Below are positions 34,160-42,784 of a DNA stretch of 64,000 nucleotides, piece by piece; position 1 is the stretch's first letter, and every line of letters starts with the position of its first letter. Below the pieces are notes generated by a model. The model did not search any database. It was not told the origin of the DNA and was given only the letters and a program-made list of their open reading frames with translations. This DNA comes from Ilumatobacteraceae bacterium. Lineage in GTDB: Bacteria; Actinomycetota; Acidimicrobiia; Acidimicrobiales; Ilumatobacteraceae. Position numbers and translations under genes: made by a program. The stretch spans positions 1-64,000 of the forward strand of contig JAKMEY010000065.1 in the NCBI GenBank assembly GCA_022425725.1, given 5' to 3'.

Positions 34160-35836
34160 GTGAACCTCCGGCTCGCGCTCGCCCAACTCAACCCCACGGT
34201 GGGAGCGATCAGCGCGAACCTTGAACAGCTCAAATCGGCGTACCAAGATGCCGAGAATCGGCAATGCTCGATCGTCGCATTCAGCGAACTCAGCATCACT
34301 GGCTATCCGCCCGAGGATCTCCTCCTCAAACCCCGATTCATTGATGATCAACTCGCTGCCCTTCACGACTTTGCTGCGGTAACGGGCAATTGCGTAGCCA
34401 TCGTCGGATTTGTCGACCGCAACGAGGAGAACTTGCGCAATGCCGCAGCGATCTGTTCCAACGGGCAGATCCAACACATCTACCGGAAGCGCAGCCTGCC
34501 GAATTACAGCGTGTTCGACGAAAAGCGGTATTTCACTCCCGGAATTGAACCACTTGAACTCATCGGTGTTCACGGTATTCCCGTTGGAGTGTCGATTTGT
34601 GAAGACATCTGGATAGATGACGGCCCACATGTTGACCTCGTCAATCTCGGGGCAGAAGTAATCGTCACGATTAATGGATCGCCGTATCACCTCGATAAAG
34701 ACTCTCAGCGCGAAACCCTCATCACTCGGCGAGCCACCGAACTTCATGTTCCTATCGGGTACGTCAACCAAGTGGGTGGTCAAGACGAGCTCGTCTTTGA
34801 CGGTGGATCATTCGTCGTTGACGATTCAGGTCAGCTCATTGCTCGAGCACCTCTCTTCACTCAATCGCTGCTTGTTGTCGACATCGATATCGCGGACCGC
34901 GATAGCCGTGTTACTCCCAACATTTCTCTCAACTCCTCGACACCGCCTCCGCAACGCGCTTCCAACCCGGCGGAGATCGTCGATTCCATGTCGGGAGATG
35001 ACGAACTCTACGAAGCTCTCGTCGTCGGCACCCGCGATTACTGCCGCAAGAACGGCTTCAGTGATGTCGTCATCGGGCTTTCGGGTGGAATTGATTCGAC
35101 CCTCGTCGCATGTATCGCGGTCGATGCTCTTGGTGCTGAGCACGTGCATGGAGTTGCCATGCCGTCGCGCTACTCGTCTGATCACTCTCTCAGCGATGCC
35201 GAAGCTCTCGCAAAGAACTTGGACATTGACATGAGAACGATCTCGATCGAGCCGGCGTTTGCTGCGTATATGGACATGCTCGATCCGTCATTCGATGGAC
35301 GCCAGCCCGGGCTCACCTGGGAGAACGTTCAATCGCGATGCCGAGGACAAATCTTGATGGCGCTGTCGAATGAATTCGGCTGGATGGTGCTCACGACCGG
35401 AAATAAGAGCGAGGCCGCCGTCGGCTACTTCACGATCTATGGCGATTCGGTCGGCGGTTACGCCGTCATCAAAGACCTCCTCAAGTTGAAGGTGTACGAC
35501 CTCTGCCGACTCGTCAATGAGCGCCCCGGTGACGAAGTCATTCCTCACAACATCATCGTGAAGCCGCCGTCAGCCGAGTTGCGTCCCGATCAACGAGATG
35601 ACCAAAGCCTTCCGCCGTACGAGGTGCTCGATCCGATTCTTTCCCTGTATGTCGAGCATGATCGAACAGCGCAAGACATCATCGATGAGGGCCATGACCC
35701 CGAGATGGTCTCTCGCATCACGCGACTTGTCGACATCGCCGAGTACAAACGACGGCAGTCACCCCCCGGCGTTCGCGTCACCGAAAAAGCCTTCGGGAAA
35801 GATCGGCGGGTTCCGATCACGAATGGCTATCGCTGA
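34160..35836 (+). CDS. nadE: Glutamine-dependent NAD+ synthetase
   Basis: Makes NAD+ from deamido-NAD+, ATP and glutamine. The 558 residues contain an N-terminal nitrilase-type glutaminase and a C-terminal synthetase. The glutaminase triad is visible as Glu in AFSELSITGYPPED, Lys in YRKRSLPNYSVFDE and Cys in VSICEDIW. The synthetase has the PP-loop IGLSGGIDSTLVA near 310 and TTGNKSEAAVGYFT near 408. GTG start, fixed by the family N-terminus (NLRLALAQLNPTVG) and the -10 box. Its end overlaps the convergent ACT gene by ten bases. Confidence 0.95.
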   Translation: MNLRLALAQLNPTVGAISANLEQLKSAYQDAENRQCSIVAFSELSITGYPPEDLLLKPRFIDDQLAALHDFAAVTGNCVAIVGFVDRNEENLRNAAAICSNGQIQHIYRKRSLPNYSVFDEKRYFTPGIEPLELIGVHGIPVGVSICEDIWIDDGPHVDLVNLGAEVIVTINGSPYHLDKDSQRETLITRRATELHVPIGYVNQVGGQDELVFDGGSFVVDDSGQLIARAPLFTQSLLVVDIDIADRDSRVTPNISLNSSTPPPQRASNPAEIVDSMSGDDELYEALVVGTRDYCRKNGFSDVVIGLSGGIDSTLVACIAVDALGAEHVHGVAMPSRYSSDHSLSDAEALAKNLDIDMRTISIEPAFAAYMDMLDPSFDGRQPGLTWENVQSRCRGQILMALSNEFGWMVLTTGNKSEAAVGYFTIYGDSVGGYAVIKDLLKLKVYDLCRLVNERPGDEVIPHNIIVKPPSAELRPDQRDDQSLPPYEVLDPILSLYVEHDRTAQDIIDEGHDPEMVSRITRLVDIAEYKRRQSPPGVRVTEKAFGKDRRVPITNGYR

Positions 35837-36240
35837 TCAGCAAGCGTCTTCAACAGTTGGATCGCTGCACCGACCTCATCGACCGGCACCAACAGATGAT
35901 CATGGTGGTGTCCGGCAATCACATTGCACGCAATGCCGTGCTCAGCGAGCACACCGCTAACTGCCGCTGTCAATCCAACGCCTTCAAGCGATGAGTTCAC
36001 CGTCAGTGTGATCCATCCCAATTTGACTGGTTTGGTGAGACCAAAACGGTGCGCATCGTCATAGGCAATCACGACCGAGAGGCCTTCGGCCTCGCGAACT
36101 GTCGAATACACACCGACATCGTCGGGCACCGATTCGACCTGCGACACCGTTGCGAAGACGAAGATTCCCGAAACAACCTGAGGGTCTATCGAGCGGACCA
36201 TCTCGTCGCGATCAGAGATCAACTGAGGTTGGTCATCCAC
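35827..36240 (-). CDS. ACT-domain protein (ACT_3/DUF2241-like)
   Basis: A 137-residue protein with an ACT-like fold in two halves. FVFATVSQ and GLSVVIAYDDA lie in the first half. GITLTVNSSLEGVGLTAAVSGVLAEHGIACNVIAGHHHDHLLVPVDE in the second half is a close match to the ACT_3 family, with a distinctive HHHDH run. Such proteins are probable amino-acid or small-ligand sensors; no partner is known. The upstream ArsI/CadI-like gene overlaps it by eight bases, so the two are co-translated. Confidence 0.8.
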   Translation of the reverse strand: MDDQPQLISDRDEMVRSIDPQVVSGIFVFATVSQVESVPDDVGVYSTVREAEGLSVVIAYDDAHRFGLTKPVKLGWITLTVNSSLEGVGLTAAVSGVLAEHGIACNVIAGHHHDHLLVPVDEVGAAIQLLKTLADQR

Positions 36241-36679
36241 AGCAGGCGTCGTCTGCCAAGTTGCGGTCGCCGCCCTCCGGTGCCTTACTCAGAACTACGT
36301 TCGTAAACTGAGTCTCATGGTCGGCTGTCTTCACGTAATACTCCCAGCGAGGCCCATTTGGGTCGTCGACCCAGGTTTCAACCTTCTCCGCGAAACAACA
36401 AATCGTGTCGTCGATACCGCTTGTTTCGAGCCCTTCATTGCGAAGCCGCAACTCTTGTTGCATCACCTCTTCTGCTGAGTCGACTTCAACACCCAAGTGG
36501 TTGACGGTGCCCGACGGGTCAGTGTCGTTCTCTACGATGACGAACTTCAACGAAGGGTCTTCGAGGGCCCAATTTGCGTAGCCCTCTTTGACTTTTGAGG
36601 GCTGTGCTCCGAATAACTTGCTGTAAAACGCGATCGATTCGTGAAGGTCTCGCACGTTCATCGCTAATTGGATACGCAT
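36233..36679 (-). CDS. ArsI/CadI-family vicinal-oxygen-chelate lyase
   Basis: A 148-residue VOC-fold protein. MRIQLAMNVRDLHESIAFYSKLFG, VNHLGVEVDSAEEV and WVDDPNGPRWEYY are the ArsI/CadI pattern. Gln4, His61 and Glu113 have the spacing I recall for the ArsI Fe(II) site. The vicinal Cys94-Cys95 pair (the organoarsenical trap in ArsI) and the C-terminal Cys-Cys-Gly (147 region) are present. ArsI cleaves the C-As bond of trivalent organoarsenicals; CadI relatives respond to cadmium. No ArsR or ars operon is adjacent. ATG 36679 has TACTGT five bases upstream. It overlaps the ACT gene by eight bases. Confidence 0.82.
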   Translation of the reverse strand: MRIQLAMNVRDLHESIAFYSKLFGAQPSKVKEGYANWALEDPSLKFVIVENDTDPSGTVNHLGVEVDSAEEVMQQELRLRNEGLETSGIDDTICCFAEKVETWVDDPNGPRWEYYVKTADHETQFTNVVLSKAPEGGDRNLADDACCG

Positions 36680-36709
36680 CTCAGACAGTATGTCAGCCAC
36701 ACTGGAGCC

Positions 36710-37660
36710 ATGAAGACACATCGCGTTGGCATCATCGGGCTTGGAACAGTAGGCGCGAGATTCGTTGAACAATTCAACCTTCACGAACGCTTTGAGTTGA
36801 CGGCCTGCTGGGACGCCTCGTCTGAGGCAAAAGATCGGTTTCGTTCAACAGAGAACGTGGTCGAGACTCCAGGAGACGTCATTGCAAATTGCGATGTCGT
36901 CTATATCGCCGTTCCACCTGCCGCGCATGCCACCTACGTCGAGCAGGCTGTCGCCGCAAAGTGCGCGATTTTTTGTGAGAAGCCGCTTGGAGTGGACATC
37001 GTAGAGAGCGAGCACATTCTTCAACTCGTCGAATCGTCAGGCCTGCCAAGCGCCATTAACTACGTGTTCGGTTCTGCGCCCTCCGCCGTCGAGCTTGGCC
37101 GCCGTGTTTCAGCCGGCGAACTCGGTGACATCGTCTCTGTGGAGTTCATGATGCACCTCACCGAGTGGCCAAGAGCGTGGCAGGCAGCTGCGACCTGGCT
37201 TGCCGAGGCAGCTGAGGGCGGATGGATTCGCGAAGTTGGCTCACACTATGTGTTTCTTGCGCAACGACTGTTTGGTGAGGTGGCCCTCGAGCACTGCCTT
37301 GTTCGCCGACCAGAAACGCACCTTGCCGAGAACCTCGTTACCGCTCGGCTCAACTCCGGCCAGGCTCCGTTCACCATGCACTGCGAAAGCGGTTCAGCCG
37401 GGATCGACTCATTGACGTTCACCGTGAGGGGCTCCCAACAGTCAATGCGAATCGTCGACTGGTACAACGTCGAAGCAACCAACTCAGAGGGAGTCTGGAC
37501 GCCTGTCGAGATCGATGCCTCGCCCTCTGCCCCGTGGGCGGCCTACCGGTCACAGCTTGATGGCCTCGCCGCAATGCTCGACGGTGATACCCATCATCTA
37601 CCAACGTTCGCTGAGGCTCTCGGTGTGCAGCGCGTCGTTGAAGGAGTTCTCGCGAACTAG
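36710..37660 (+). CDS. Gfo/Idh/MocA-family oxidoreductase
   Basis: A 316-residue NAD(P)-dependent dehydrogenase. The Rossmann motif is VGIIGLGTVGARFVEQF (residues 5-21). The EKPLG motif with the active Lys lies near 97 (CEKPLGVDIVES). The C-terminal alpha/beta domain includes EVGSHYVFLAQRLFGEV near 181, where His187 would act in catalysis. Family substrates are sugars, inositols, biliverdin and others; none is implied. The start fits the Rossmann strand; an imperfect CACACT box is six bases upstream. It is divergent from the ArsI/CadI-like gene, with 30 bases between starts. Confidence 0.85.
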   Translation: MKTHRVGIIGLGTVGARFVEQFNLHERFELTACWDASSEAKDRFRSTENVVETPGDVIANCDVVYIAVPPAAHATYVEQAVAAKCAIFCEKPLGVDIVESEHILQLVESSGLPSAINYVFGSAPSAVELGRRVSAGELGDIVSVEFMMHLTEWPRAWQAAATWLAEAAEGGWIREVGSHYVFLAQRLFGEVALEHCLVRRPETHLAENLVTARLNSGQAPFTMHCESGSAGIDSLTFTVRGSQQSMRIVDWYNVEATNSEGVWTPVEIDASPSAPWAAYRSQLDGLAAMLDGDTHHLPTFAEALGVQRVVEGVLAN

Positions 37661-37686
37661 CGAGCACCTAAACGGCTACGCAGCCC

Positions 37687-38292
37687 TCACACCCAACGTG
37701 GATGAATCACGTACAGCGTCGGAGCCGTGTCGTCTTCGTCGATTCGAGGCATCGGCGCAATAAGCCCCCACCTCACGAGGTCATCGATGGCATCTTGTAC
37801 TGCAAGTTCTTTCAGAGGTATCCACCACTTCTTACCGCCACCCATCTGGGCAATGCCTCCAACATCAATCTCGAAACTCGTCCCGCCGTTGGAGTGATTC
37901 TCGTAGTTCTCCACGATCTCCAACAAGATGTTGTTCCAGATCCTCCAGTGCCAACGGTCTAACTCGCCGTCTTGGGCCCGCTCGTCAAGCACCCCAGCCA
38001 TTTGATGCTCGAGTGGCTTCACCCACATCTTTTCGCGAATGCAGTCCAACATTCCTTGGAGAACGTCGACAGCCTCGGAAATGCCAGAGCTGGGGTCGGA
38101 ACTATCTTGAACGACGCTCTGAAGACGTTCGAGTGGCTGCACGACGCGTGGGTCGTCCCCAATCAGTGGCATGACAACCGGTGATGCCTTGTTAATTGCG
38201 TGAAACAGCGGCTGCGGGTCGGGTGTGTTGGTGGATTGCAACACCATTTCGATGTACTCATCGATGAAGAACTCAACCTTTGGAACTTCCAC
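37687..38292 (-). CDS. Hypothetical protein (201 aa)
   Basis: A 201-residue soluble, acidic protein that I do not recognise. It is rich in predicted helix (VDVLQGMLDCIREKMWVKPLEHQMAGVLDE) and Trp (RWHWRIWNN). It ends in a short segment, KKWWIPLKELAVQDAIDDLVRWGLI, that could be a small wHTH-like unit. No signal peptide or membrane helix. GTG start (MEVPKVEFFIDEY). It is flanked by the Gfo/Idh/MocA gene (converging, 26 bases) and 280 bases without genes. Coding is supported by length and reasonable codon use only. Confidence 0.55.
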   Translation of the reverse strand: MEVPKVEFFIDEYIEMVLQSTNTPDPQPLFHAINKASPVVMPLIGDDPRVVQPLERLQSVVQDSSDPSSGISEAVDVLQGMLDCIREKMWVKPLEHQMAGVLDERAQDGELDRWHWRIWNNILLEIVENYENHSNGGTSFEIDVGGIAQMGGGKKWWIPLKELAVQDAIDDLVRWGLIAPMPRIDEDDTAPTLYVIHPRWV

Positions 38293-38572
38293 ACATGTAC
38301 TTTTGCCATCTCACTGCGGCTTTGCGCAACCCTCCGAAACAAAACATCAACAATTCAAACTCATCGTTCGCCGTCGCCGAAGGGCCCGTCGCCAATATTT
38401 TCCAAAGGACATCCCTCCGCTCCTCACTCAGTGTTCTCAGACTTGACACCCCTACAACACGAAAACCGAGAATGAGCGCACGACACGGCCATTGCGGCTC
38501 TCAACTGCCGGAACCAGAGAAAACGAGCGCGCCTGCGCGAAACAGGCACCCAAAGTGACACCATGGAAGGTG

Positions 38573-39304
38573 ATGATCACCTTCAACGAAACGCTCCGCG
38601 AACAAATCGTCGGCCACCTTGCGAACCACGACCGACGCACCTACCCACTTGAAGGTCGCCGACATGCCGCTGTCGCCATCACCATCGTCGACTCCGACCC
38701 CGTGCTACACGATGGTGAACAACCACTCGAACCTGAGTTCAGCGACATGTCGATGGTGCCCGGCGATGTAGAGGGACTCGACGGTCGAATGGTTGGGGTT
38801 GCTGGAGGAGCAGCATTCCTGCTCTGCCGCCGAGCATCTCGACTCAACAGCCATTCCGCACAATGGGCGTTACCGGGAGGTCGAATCGATGAAGGTGAAA
38901 CTGTCGAAGAGGCTGCGCTAAGGGAATTACATGAAGAACTCGGTCTTGAACTCAGAGCCGAAAGCGTTCTTGGGTTGCTTGACGATTATCCAACGCGGTC
39001 GGGTTATGTGATCACACCGGTGGTGCTGTGGGGAGGAGCAGACCCAGCGCTCATCCCATCACCTGACGAAGTCAGAGCGGTCTACCGAATCGGGCTGCAC
39101 GCACTGTGTCGTGATGATTCGCCGCGCTATGTCGACATCCCAGAAAGTGATCGCCCCGTTGTTCAGGTCCCGCTCGGTGGCGACCTCATTCATGCTCCAA
39201 CTGGCGCAGTTCTTGTCCAATTCCGTTGGGTCGGAATTGAAGGTCGAGCAGCAGACGACGCTCGGGTTGATGAAATGGAACAGCCTGTATTCGCCTGGAA
39301 GTAG
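38573..39304 (+). CDS. Nudix hydrolase (NUDT7/CoA pyrophosphatase-like)
   Basis: A 243-residue Nudix protein. The Nudix box GGRIDEGETVEEAALRELHEELGL fits G-x5-E-x7-R-E-x2-E-E-x-G near residues 103-126. A family-like leader (MITFNETLREQIVGHLANHDRRTYPLEGRRHAAVAI) precedes it, and VLGLLDDYPTRSGYVITPVV follows, which is like CoA pyrophosphatases. Hydrolysis of CoA or a related pyrophosphate is inferred. ATG 38573 is used; a GTG one codon earlier is also possible, and longer readings add a non-conserved leader. It converges on the S51 peptidase with four bases between stops. Confidence 0.83.
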   Translation: MITFNETLREQIVGHLANHDRRTYPLEGRRHAAVAITIVDSDPVLHDGEQPLEPEFSDMSMVPGDVEGLDGRMVGVAGGAAFLLCRRASRLNSHSAQWALPGGRIDEGETVEEAALRELHEELGLELRAESVLGLLDDYPTRSGYVITPVVLWGGADPALIPSPDEVRAVYRIGLHALCRDDSPRYVDIPESDRPVVQVPLGGDLIHAPTGAVLVQFRWVGIEGRAADDARVDEMEQPVFAWK

Positions 39305-39308
39305 GGCG

Positions 39309-39947
39309 CTACCAATCGCCGTTGACGGTGACATCGCCGTGACGACCCCACTCGGCACTACCTCGATCGAGCACGATCGCTGAACCCGTAGGCAGTTCGA
39401 TAAGGGGTACGTCGGAAGCGAGGTGTTGCGCGCGCTGCAACTGTTCGGCCGCCCATGTTTCTGATTCGGTAAGGACTGCGAGGCCTTCGACAAGCCCGAG
39501 TCCGAAGGTAAACGCCCCTCCTCGCGGGTCTGTCATTGGGTCACACATAGCCGAGGCACTTGCTCCGACTGCTGCAACCATGCCCCCTCGTTCGAGCACT
39601 CCGCAGACCGACGCCCACAGTGGCGTGTCTTTGAGCGCAGTTCGCAGATGAATTGGTGAATCGCCAACAAGCCACAACATCTCAACGGCGTCGACTGCCG
39701 CCACAAGATCCGCATCGGATGACTGTGCTCTCGTCAAAGCCATCACGGGAACAATTTCGACACCAAGCCGTTCACCCCATTGACGGGCCGACTCGATCAG
39801 CAACTGCGGCTGCTCAAACGCATCGGCCGTTGGAAGAACCGCCACGGGCCCCGTTCGACCGCGCAGCAACTGTTGGTCGAGTTCATCATTGTTGACGAAT
39901 GGACCGCCACCAAACAGTGCCACCGTCCCTGCGTGCTGCTCGGTCAT
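39309..39947 (-). CDS. Peptidase S51-like protein
   Basis: A 212-residue protein of the S51 (cyanophycinase/peptidase E) fold. VALFGGGPF opens the first strand and WLVGDSPIHLRTAL lies near residue 92. The nucleophile elbow is AVGASASAMCDPM, with Ser130 where the family has G-x-S-A-G-A; Gly132 is replaced by Ser here. Peptidase E cleaves Asp-X dipeptides; cyanophycinase degrades cyanophycin. No cyanophycin synthetase is in the window. ATG 39947 has TACGAT six bases upstream. Confidence 0.75.
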   Translation of the reverse strand: MTEQHAGTVALFGGGPFVNNDELDQQLLRGRTGPVAVLPTADAFEQPQLLIESARQWGERLGVEIVPVMALTRAQSSDADLVAAVDAVEMLWLVGDSPIHLRTALKDTPLWASVCGVLERGGMVAAVGASASAMCDPMTDPRGGAFTFGLGLVEGLAVLTESETWAAEQLQRAQHLASDVPLIELPTGSAIVLDRGSAEWGRHGDVTVNGDW

Positions 39948-39953
39948 GACCAC

Positions 39954-39959
39954 ATCGTA
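39954..39959 (-). promoter_or_regulatory. -10 box for the S51 peptidase gene
   Basis: TACGAT on the minus strand is six bases before the ATG at 39947. Confidence 0.45.
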
Positions 39960-40003
39960 GGTGAATGCCTCACCCGCAGGTTCCAATTCTCTTGCGACCC
40001 GGA

Positions 40004-40033
40004 TTGATTTCGATCAACGACCCTCCATAACGT
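40004..40033 (+). promoter_or_regulatory. Promoter of aat
   Basis: TTGATT (40004-40009), 18-base spacer, TAACGT (40028-40033). Transcription near 40040 would give aat a leader of about 80 bases before the ATG at 40119. Confidence 0.4.
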
Positions 40034-40118
40034 GACGAGATGTCGCCACCCACCACCACTCGCACCAATGCGCTCACCAGGCGGTGGCGAGAAGATGCTC
40101 GAACAGGGTGCTCACGTG

Positions 40119-40829
40119 ATGACTGACGCCAACGGAATGTCCTTGCCTCACGAGATCACCTCCGTAGAACCCGAGCCATCGCGTTGGGTGCTACCACCCG
40201 ACGGCCCAACAGACGACTCCGCACTTGTCGCCATCGGGGGAGACCTTGAACCCGGCACACTCTTGAACGCCTACCGCATCGGCCTGTTCCCTATGCCGGT
40301 ACCGCGCCGAAGAATCGGCTGGTTTTCACCCGATCCACGCGGCGTCATTCCGCTCGACCAACTCGCGATCTCACGGTCACTGCGCCGAAGCCTTCGTCGT
40401 TACACCGTGACCCGCAACCAAGCCTTCAACGAGGTCATCGTTAATTGTGCCGACCCACGTCGACCAAGTGGGTGGATTGATCGCTCAATCATTAATGCGT
40501 ACAACAAACTCCATCTCACAGGCTGGGCCCATTCGTTCGAAGTATGGGATGCCGACGAGCTCGTTGGTGGGCTGTACGGGGTGAGAATCAATCATTTCTT
40601 CGCCGGTGAATCAATGTTCCACCATGCAACGGACGCGTCAAAGGTCGCACTTGTTCATCTCGTCGATTGGCTCAACAACACCGGTGGACAGCTTCTCGAT
40701 GTTCAGTGGACCACCGAACATCTCGTCTCCCTCGGCGCCATAGACATCGCCCGAACCGACTACTTAGAACTGCTCGAAGATGCAGTTTCGCCGAACAGCC
40801 GCAAGAATGACGACGAAACGTCGCAATGA
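40119..40829 (+). CDS. aat: Leucyl/phenylalanyl-tRNA--protein transferase
   Basis: Adds Leu or Phe to N-terminal Lys/Arg of proteins, marking them for the N-end-rule pathway. The 236 residues contain ALVAIGGDLEPGTLLNAYRIGLFPMP near 36-61, WFSPDPRGVIPLD near 68 and GWIDRSIINAYNKLHLTGWAHSFEVWD near 125-150. GVRINHFFAGESMFHHATDASKVAL follows near 160-185. Start choice is uncertain: GTG 40116 and ATG 40095 are also in frame and lie before the conserved part. The ecm gene begins 11 bases after its stop. Confidence 0.92.
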   Translation: MTDANGMSLPHEITSVEPEPSRWVLPPDGPTDDSALVAIGGDLEPGTLLNAYRIGLFPMPVPRRRIGWFSPDPRGVIPLDQLAISRSLRRSLRRYTVTRNQAFNEVIVNCADPRRPSGWIDRSIINAYNKLHLTGWAHSFEVWDADELVGGLYGVRINHFFAGESMFHHATDASKVALVHLVDWLNNTGGQLLDVQWTTEHLVSLGAIDIARTDYLELLEDAVSPNSRKNDDETSQ

Positions 40830-40833
40830 GGAG
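40829..40833 (+). promoter_or_regulatory. Shine-Dalgarno deciding the ecm start
   Basis: AGGAG lies seven bases before the ATG at 40841, favouring it over the in-frame ATG at 40826 that overlaps the aat stop codon. Confidence 0.6.
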
Positions 40834-40840
40834 CCCCGAT

Positions 40841-42784
40841 ATGCCAGATAAGCCATGGATGATGCGCACCTATTCAGGTCACTCGACCGCTCGCGCATCG
40901 AATGAGCTCTATCGGACCAATCTCGCAAAAGGCCAAACCGGACTCTCCATTGCCTTCGACCTTCCGACACAAACCGGTTTCGACCCTGATGCCGAGCAGT
41001 CGAGAGGCGAAGTCGGAAAAGTTGGTGTCCCCGTCGCCCACCTTGGCCACATGCGAACGCTGCTCGAGAGCATTCCGCCTGGCCAAATGAATACCTCGAT
41101 GACGATCAACGCCTCCGCCGCATGGCTTTTTGCGTTGTACGTCGCCAATGCTGCTGAACAGGGCGTTGCCTCGACAGAACTTCGTGGCACCACCCAAAAC
41201 GACATCGTCAAGGAATATCTCTCACGCGGCACCTACATTTTTCCTCCTGAGGCCTCCCGACGGCTCATCGTCGACATGATCGTGTGGTGCCGCGAACAGG
41301 CACCGTCATGGAACCCCATGAATGTGTGTTCGTACCACCTCCAAGAGGCCGGCGCGACCCCCGTTCAAGAAATTGCGTATGCAATGGCGACAGCAATCGA
41401 TGTCCTCGATGCCGTGAAGGCCTCGGGTCGCATCACCGACGACGAATTCACCGGAGTGTTCGGATCGATCTCGTTCTTCGTGAACGCCGGAATCAAATTC
41501 ATTGAAGAGATCTGCAAGCTGCGAGCAATGACCGATATGTGGGCTGACATTGGTAGAACCCGCTACGGGGTAACCGATGAAAAAGCGCTTCGCTTCCGCT
41601 ACGGCGTGCAAGTGAACTCGCTCGGCCTCACCGAGTCGCAACCAGAAAACAATGTTCAGCGCATCGTGCTCGAAATGTTGGCCGTCACTCTTTCAAAGCA
41701 CGCTCGCGCCCGATCTGTTCAGCTCCCTGCATGGAACGAGGCCCTTGGCCTTCCAACACCTTGGGACCAACAGTGGTCACTTCGGATGCAGCAGGTACTT
41801 GCCTTCGAAACTGACCTTCTCAACTACGACGACATCTTTGATGGCTCTCATGTCATTGAGCAACTCACCGCCGAACTGCGTGAAGCAGCAACGCAAGAGC
41901 TCAACGATGTGCTTGAGCTCGGCGGAGCATTCAGCGCAATCGAAACGCTGAAATCACGTCTTGTCGGGTCGATGGCCGAGCGGACTCGCAGTATTTCCTC
42001 TGGTGAACAAACCGTCGTCGGCGTTAACTCGTTTACAGAGTCTGAAGCCTCTCCCCTCGGTGGCTCAGAGGCAATTCTCCGTGTTGACCCCGCTGTTGAA
42101 ACCGAAACCATCGCAGATGTGGAGACCTGGCGCAATGAACGCGATCAGGCAGCAGTCGAACAGGCTCTCGGCGATCTCCGCAACGCAGCCCTCGATGGCG
42201 GGAACATCATGGAAGCCTCAATTGCGCTTGCAGTCGCTGGAGGAACCACCGGTGAATGGGGTCAGACCTTGCGAGATGTCTTTGGCGAGTACCGAGGCCC
42301 AACCGGTATCGGAGCGACAACTCGCTCTGATCACTCGCTGTCACAGGTAGCAGCAAAGGTCCGTGAAATGCCCGGAGGCCCGCCGCGATTACTCGTCGCC
42401 AAGCCCGGTCTCGACGGACACTCAAATGGAGCCGAGCAGATCGCAGTCGCAGCTCGAGATTCAGGAATGGAAGTTGTCTACGCAGGCATTCGATCAACGA
42501 TCGATCAAATTGCGTCGACAGCTCTCGATGAAGACCCTGACGTCATCGGGTTGTCGATTCTCTCCGGCTCACACCTTGAACTCGTGCCCGAACTTGTGCA
42601 AAGGGTTCGCTCACTCGGTGTTGACGCACCGATCATCGTTGGTGGCATCATTCCCGACGAAGACCAACCACGTCTCATCGACAACGGTGTCGCAGCGGTC
42701 TACACGCCGAAAGATTACGAACTGGCGGCAATCATGACCGACATCTCTGAGCTGACGTCTCAGCACCGACTCACCCAGAACTGA
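40841..42784 (+). CDS. ecm: Ethylmalonyl-CoA mutase (B12-dependent)
   Basis: A 647-residue single-chain mutase: a TIM-barrel domain (about 1-500) and a C-terminal B12 domain. The B12 motif DGHSNG gives Asp525, His527 and Gly530. WMMRTYSGHSTARASNELYRTNLAKGQTGLS, QPENNVQRI and QQWSLRMQQ match, from memory, the Ecm/MeaA branch rather than methylmalonyl-CoA mutase, which is about 70 residues longer. Ecm converts ethylmalonyl-CoA to methylsuccinyl-CoA. The ccr and epimerase genes 13 kb away supply its substrate. It may share the aat promoter and has a strong Shine-Dalgarno. It overlaps the convergent oxygenase gene by 14 bases. Confidence 0.88.
   Translation: MPDKPWMMRTYSGHSTARASNELYRTNLAKGQTGLSIAFDLPTQTGFDPDAEQSRGEVGKVGVPVAHLGHMRTLLESIPPGQMNTSMTINASAAWLFALYVANAAEQGVASTELRGTTQNDIVKEYLSRGTYIFPPEASRRLIVDMIVWCREQAPSWNPMNVCSYHLQEAGATPVQEIAYAMATAIDVLDAVKASGRITDDEFTGVFGSISFFVNAGIKFIEEICKLRAMTDMWADIGRTRYGVTDEKALRFRYGVQVNSLGLTESQPENNVQRIVLEMLAVTLSKHARARSVQLPAWNEALGLPTPWDQQWSLRMQQVLAFETDLLNYDDIFDGSHVIEQLTAELREAATQELNDVLELGGAFSAIETLKSRLVGSMAERTRSISSGEQTVVGVNSFTESEASPLGGSEAILRVDPAVETETIADVETWRNERDQAAVEQALGDLRNAALDGGNIMEASIALAVAGGTTGEWGQTLRDVFGEYRGPTGIGATTRSDHSLSQVAAKVREMPGGPPRLLVAKPGLDGHSNGAEQIAVAARDSGMEVVYAGIRSTIDQIASTALDEDPDVIGLSILSGSHLELVPELVQRVRSLGVDAPIIVGGIIPDEDQPRLIDNGVAAVYTPKDYELAAIMTDISELTSQHRLTQN

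Noticed and set aside
38443-38448. TTGACA in the 280-base gap before the Nudix gene
   Set aside because: No TANNNT at 16-19 bases downstream and no leaderless box before the Nudix start, so not called as a promoter.
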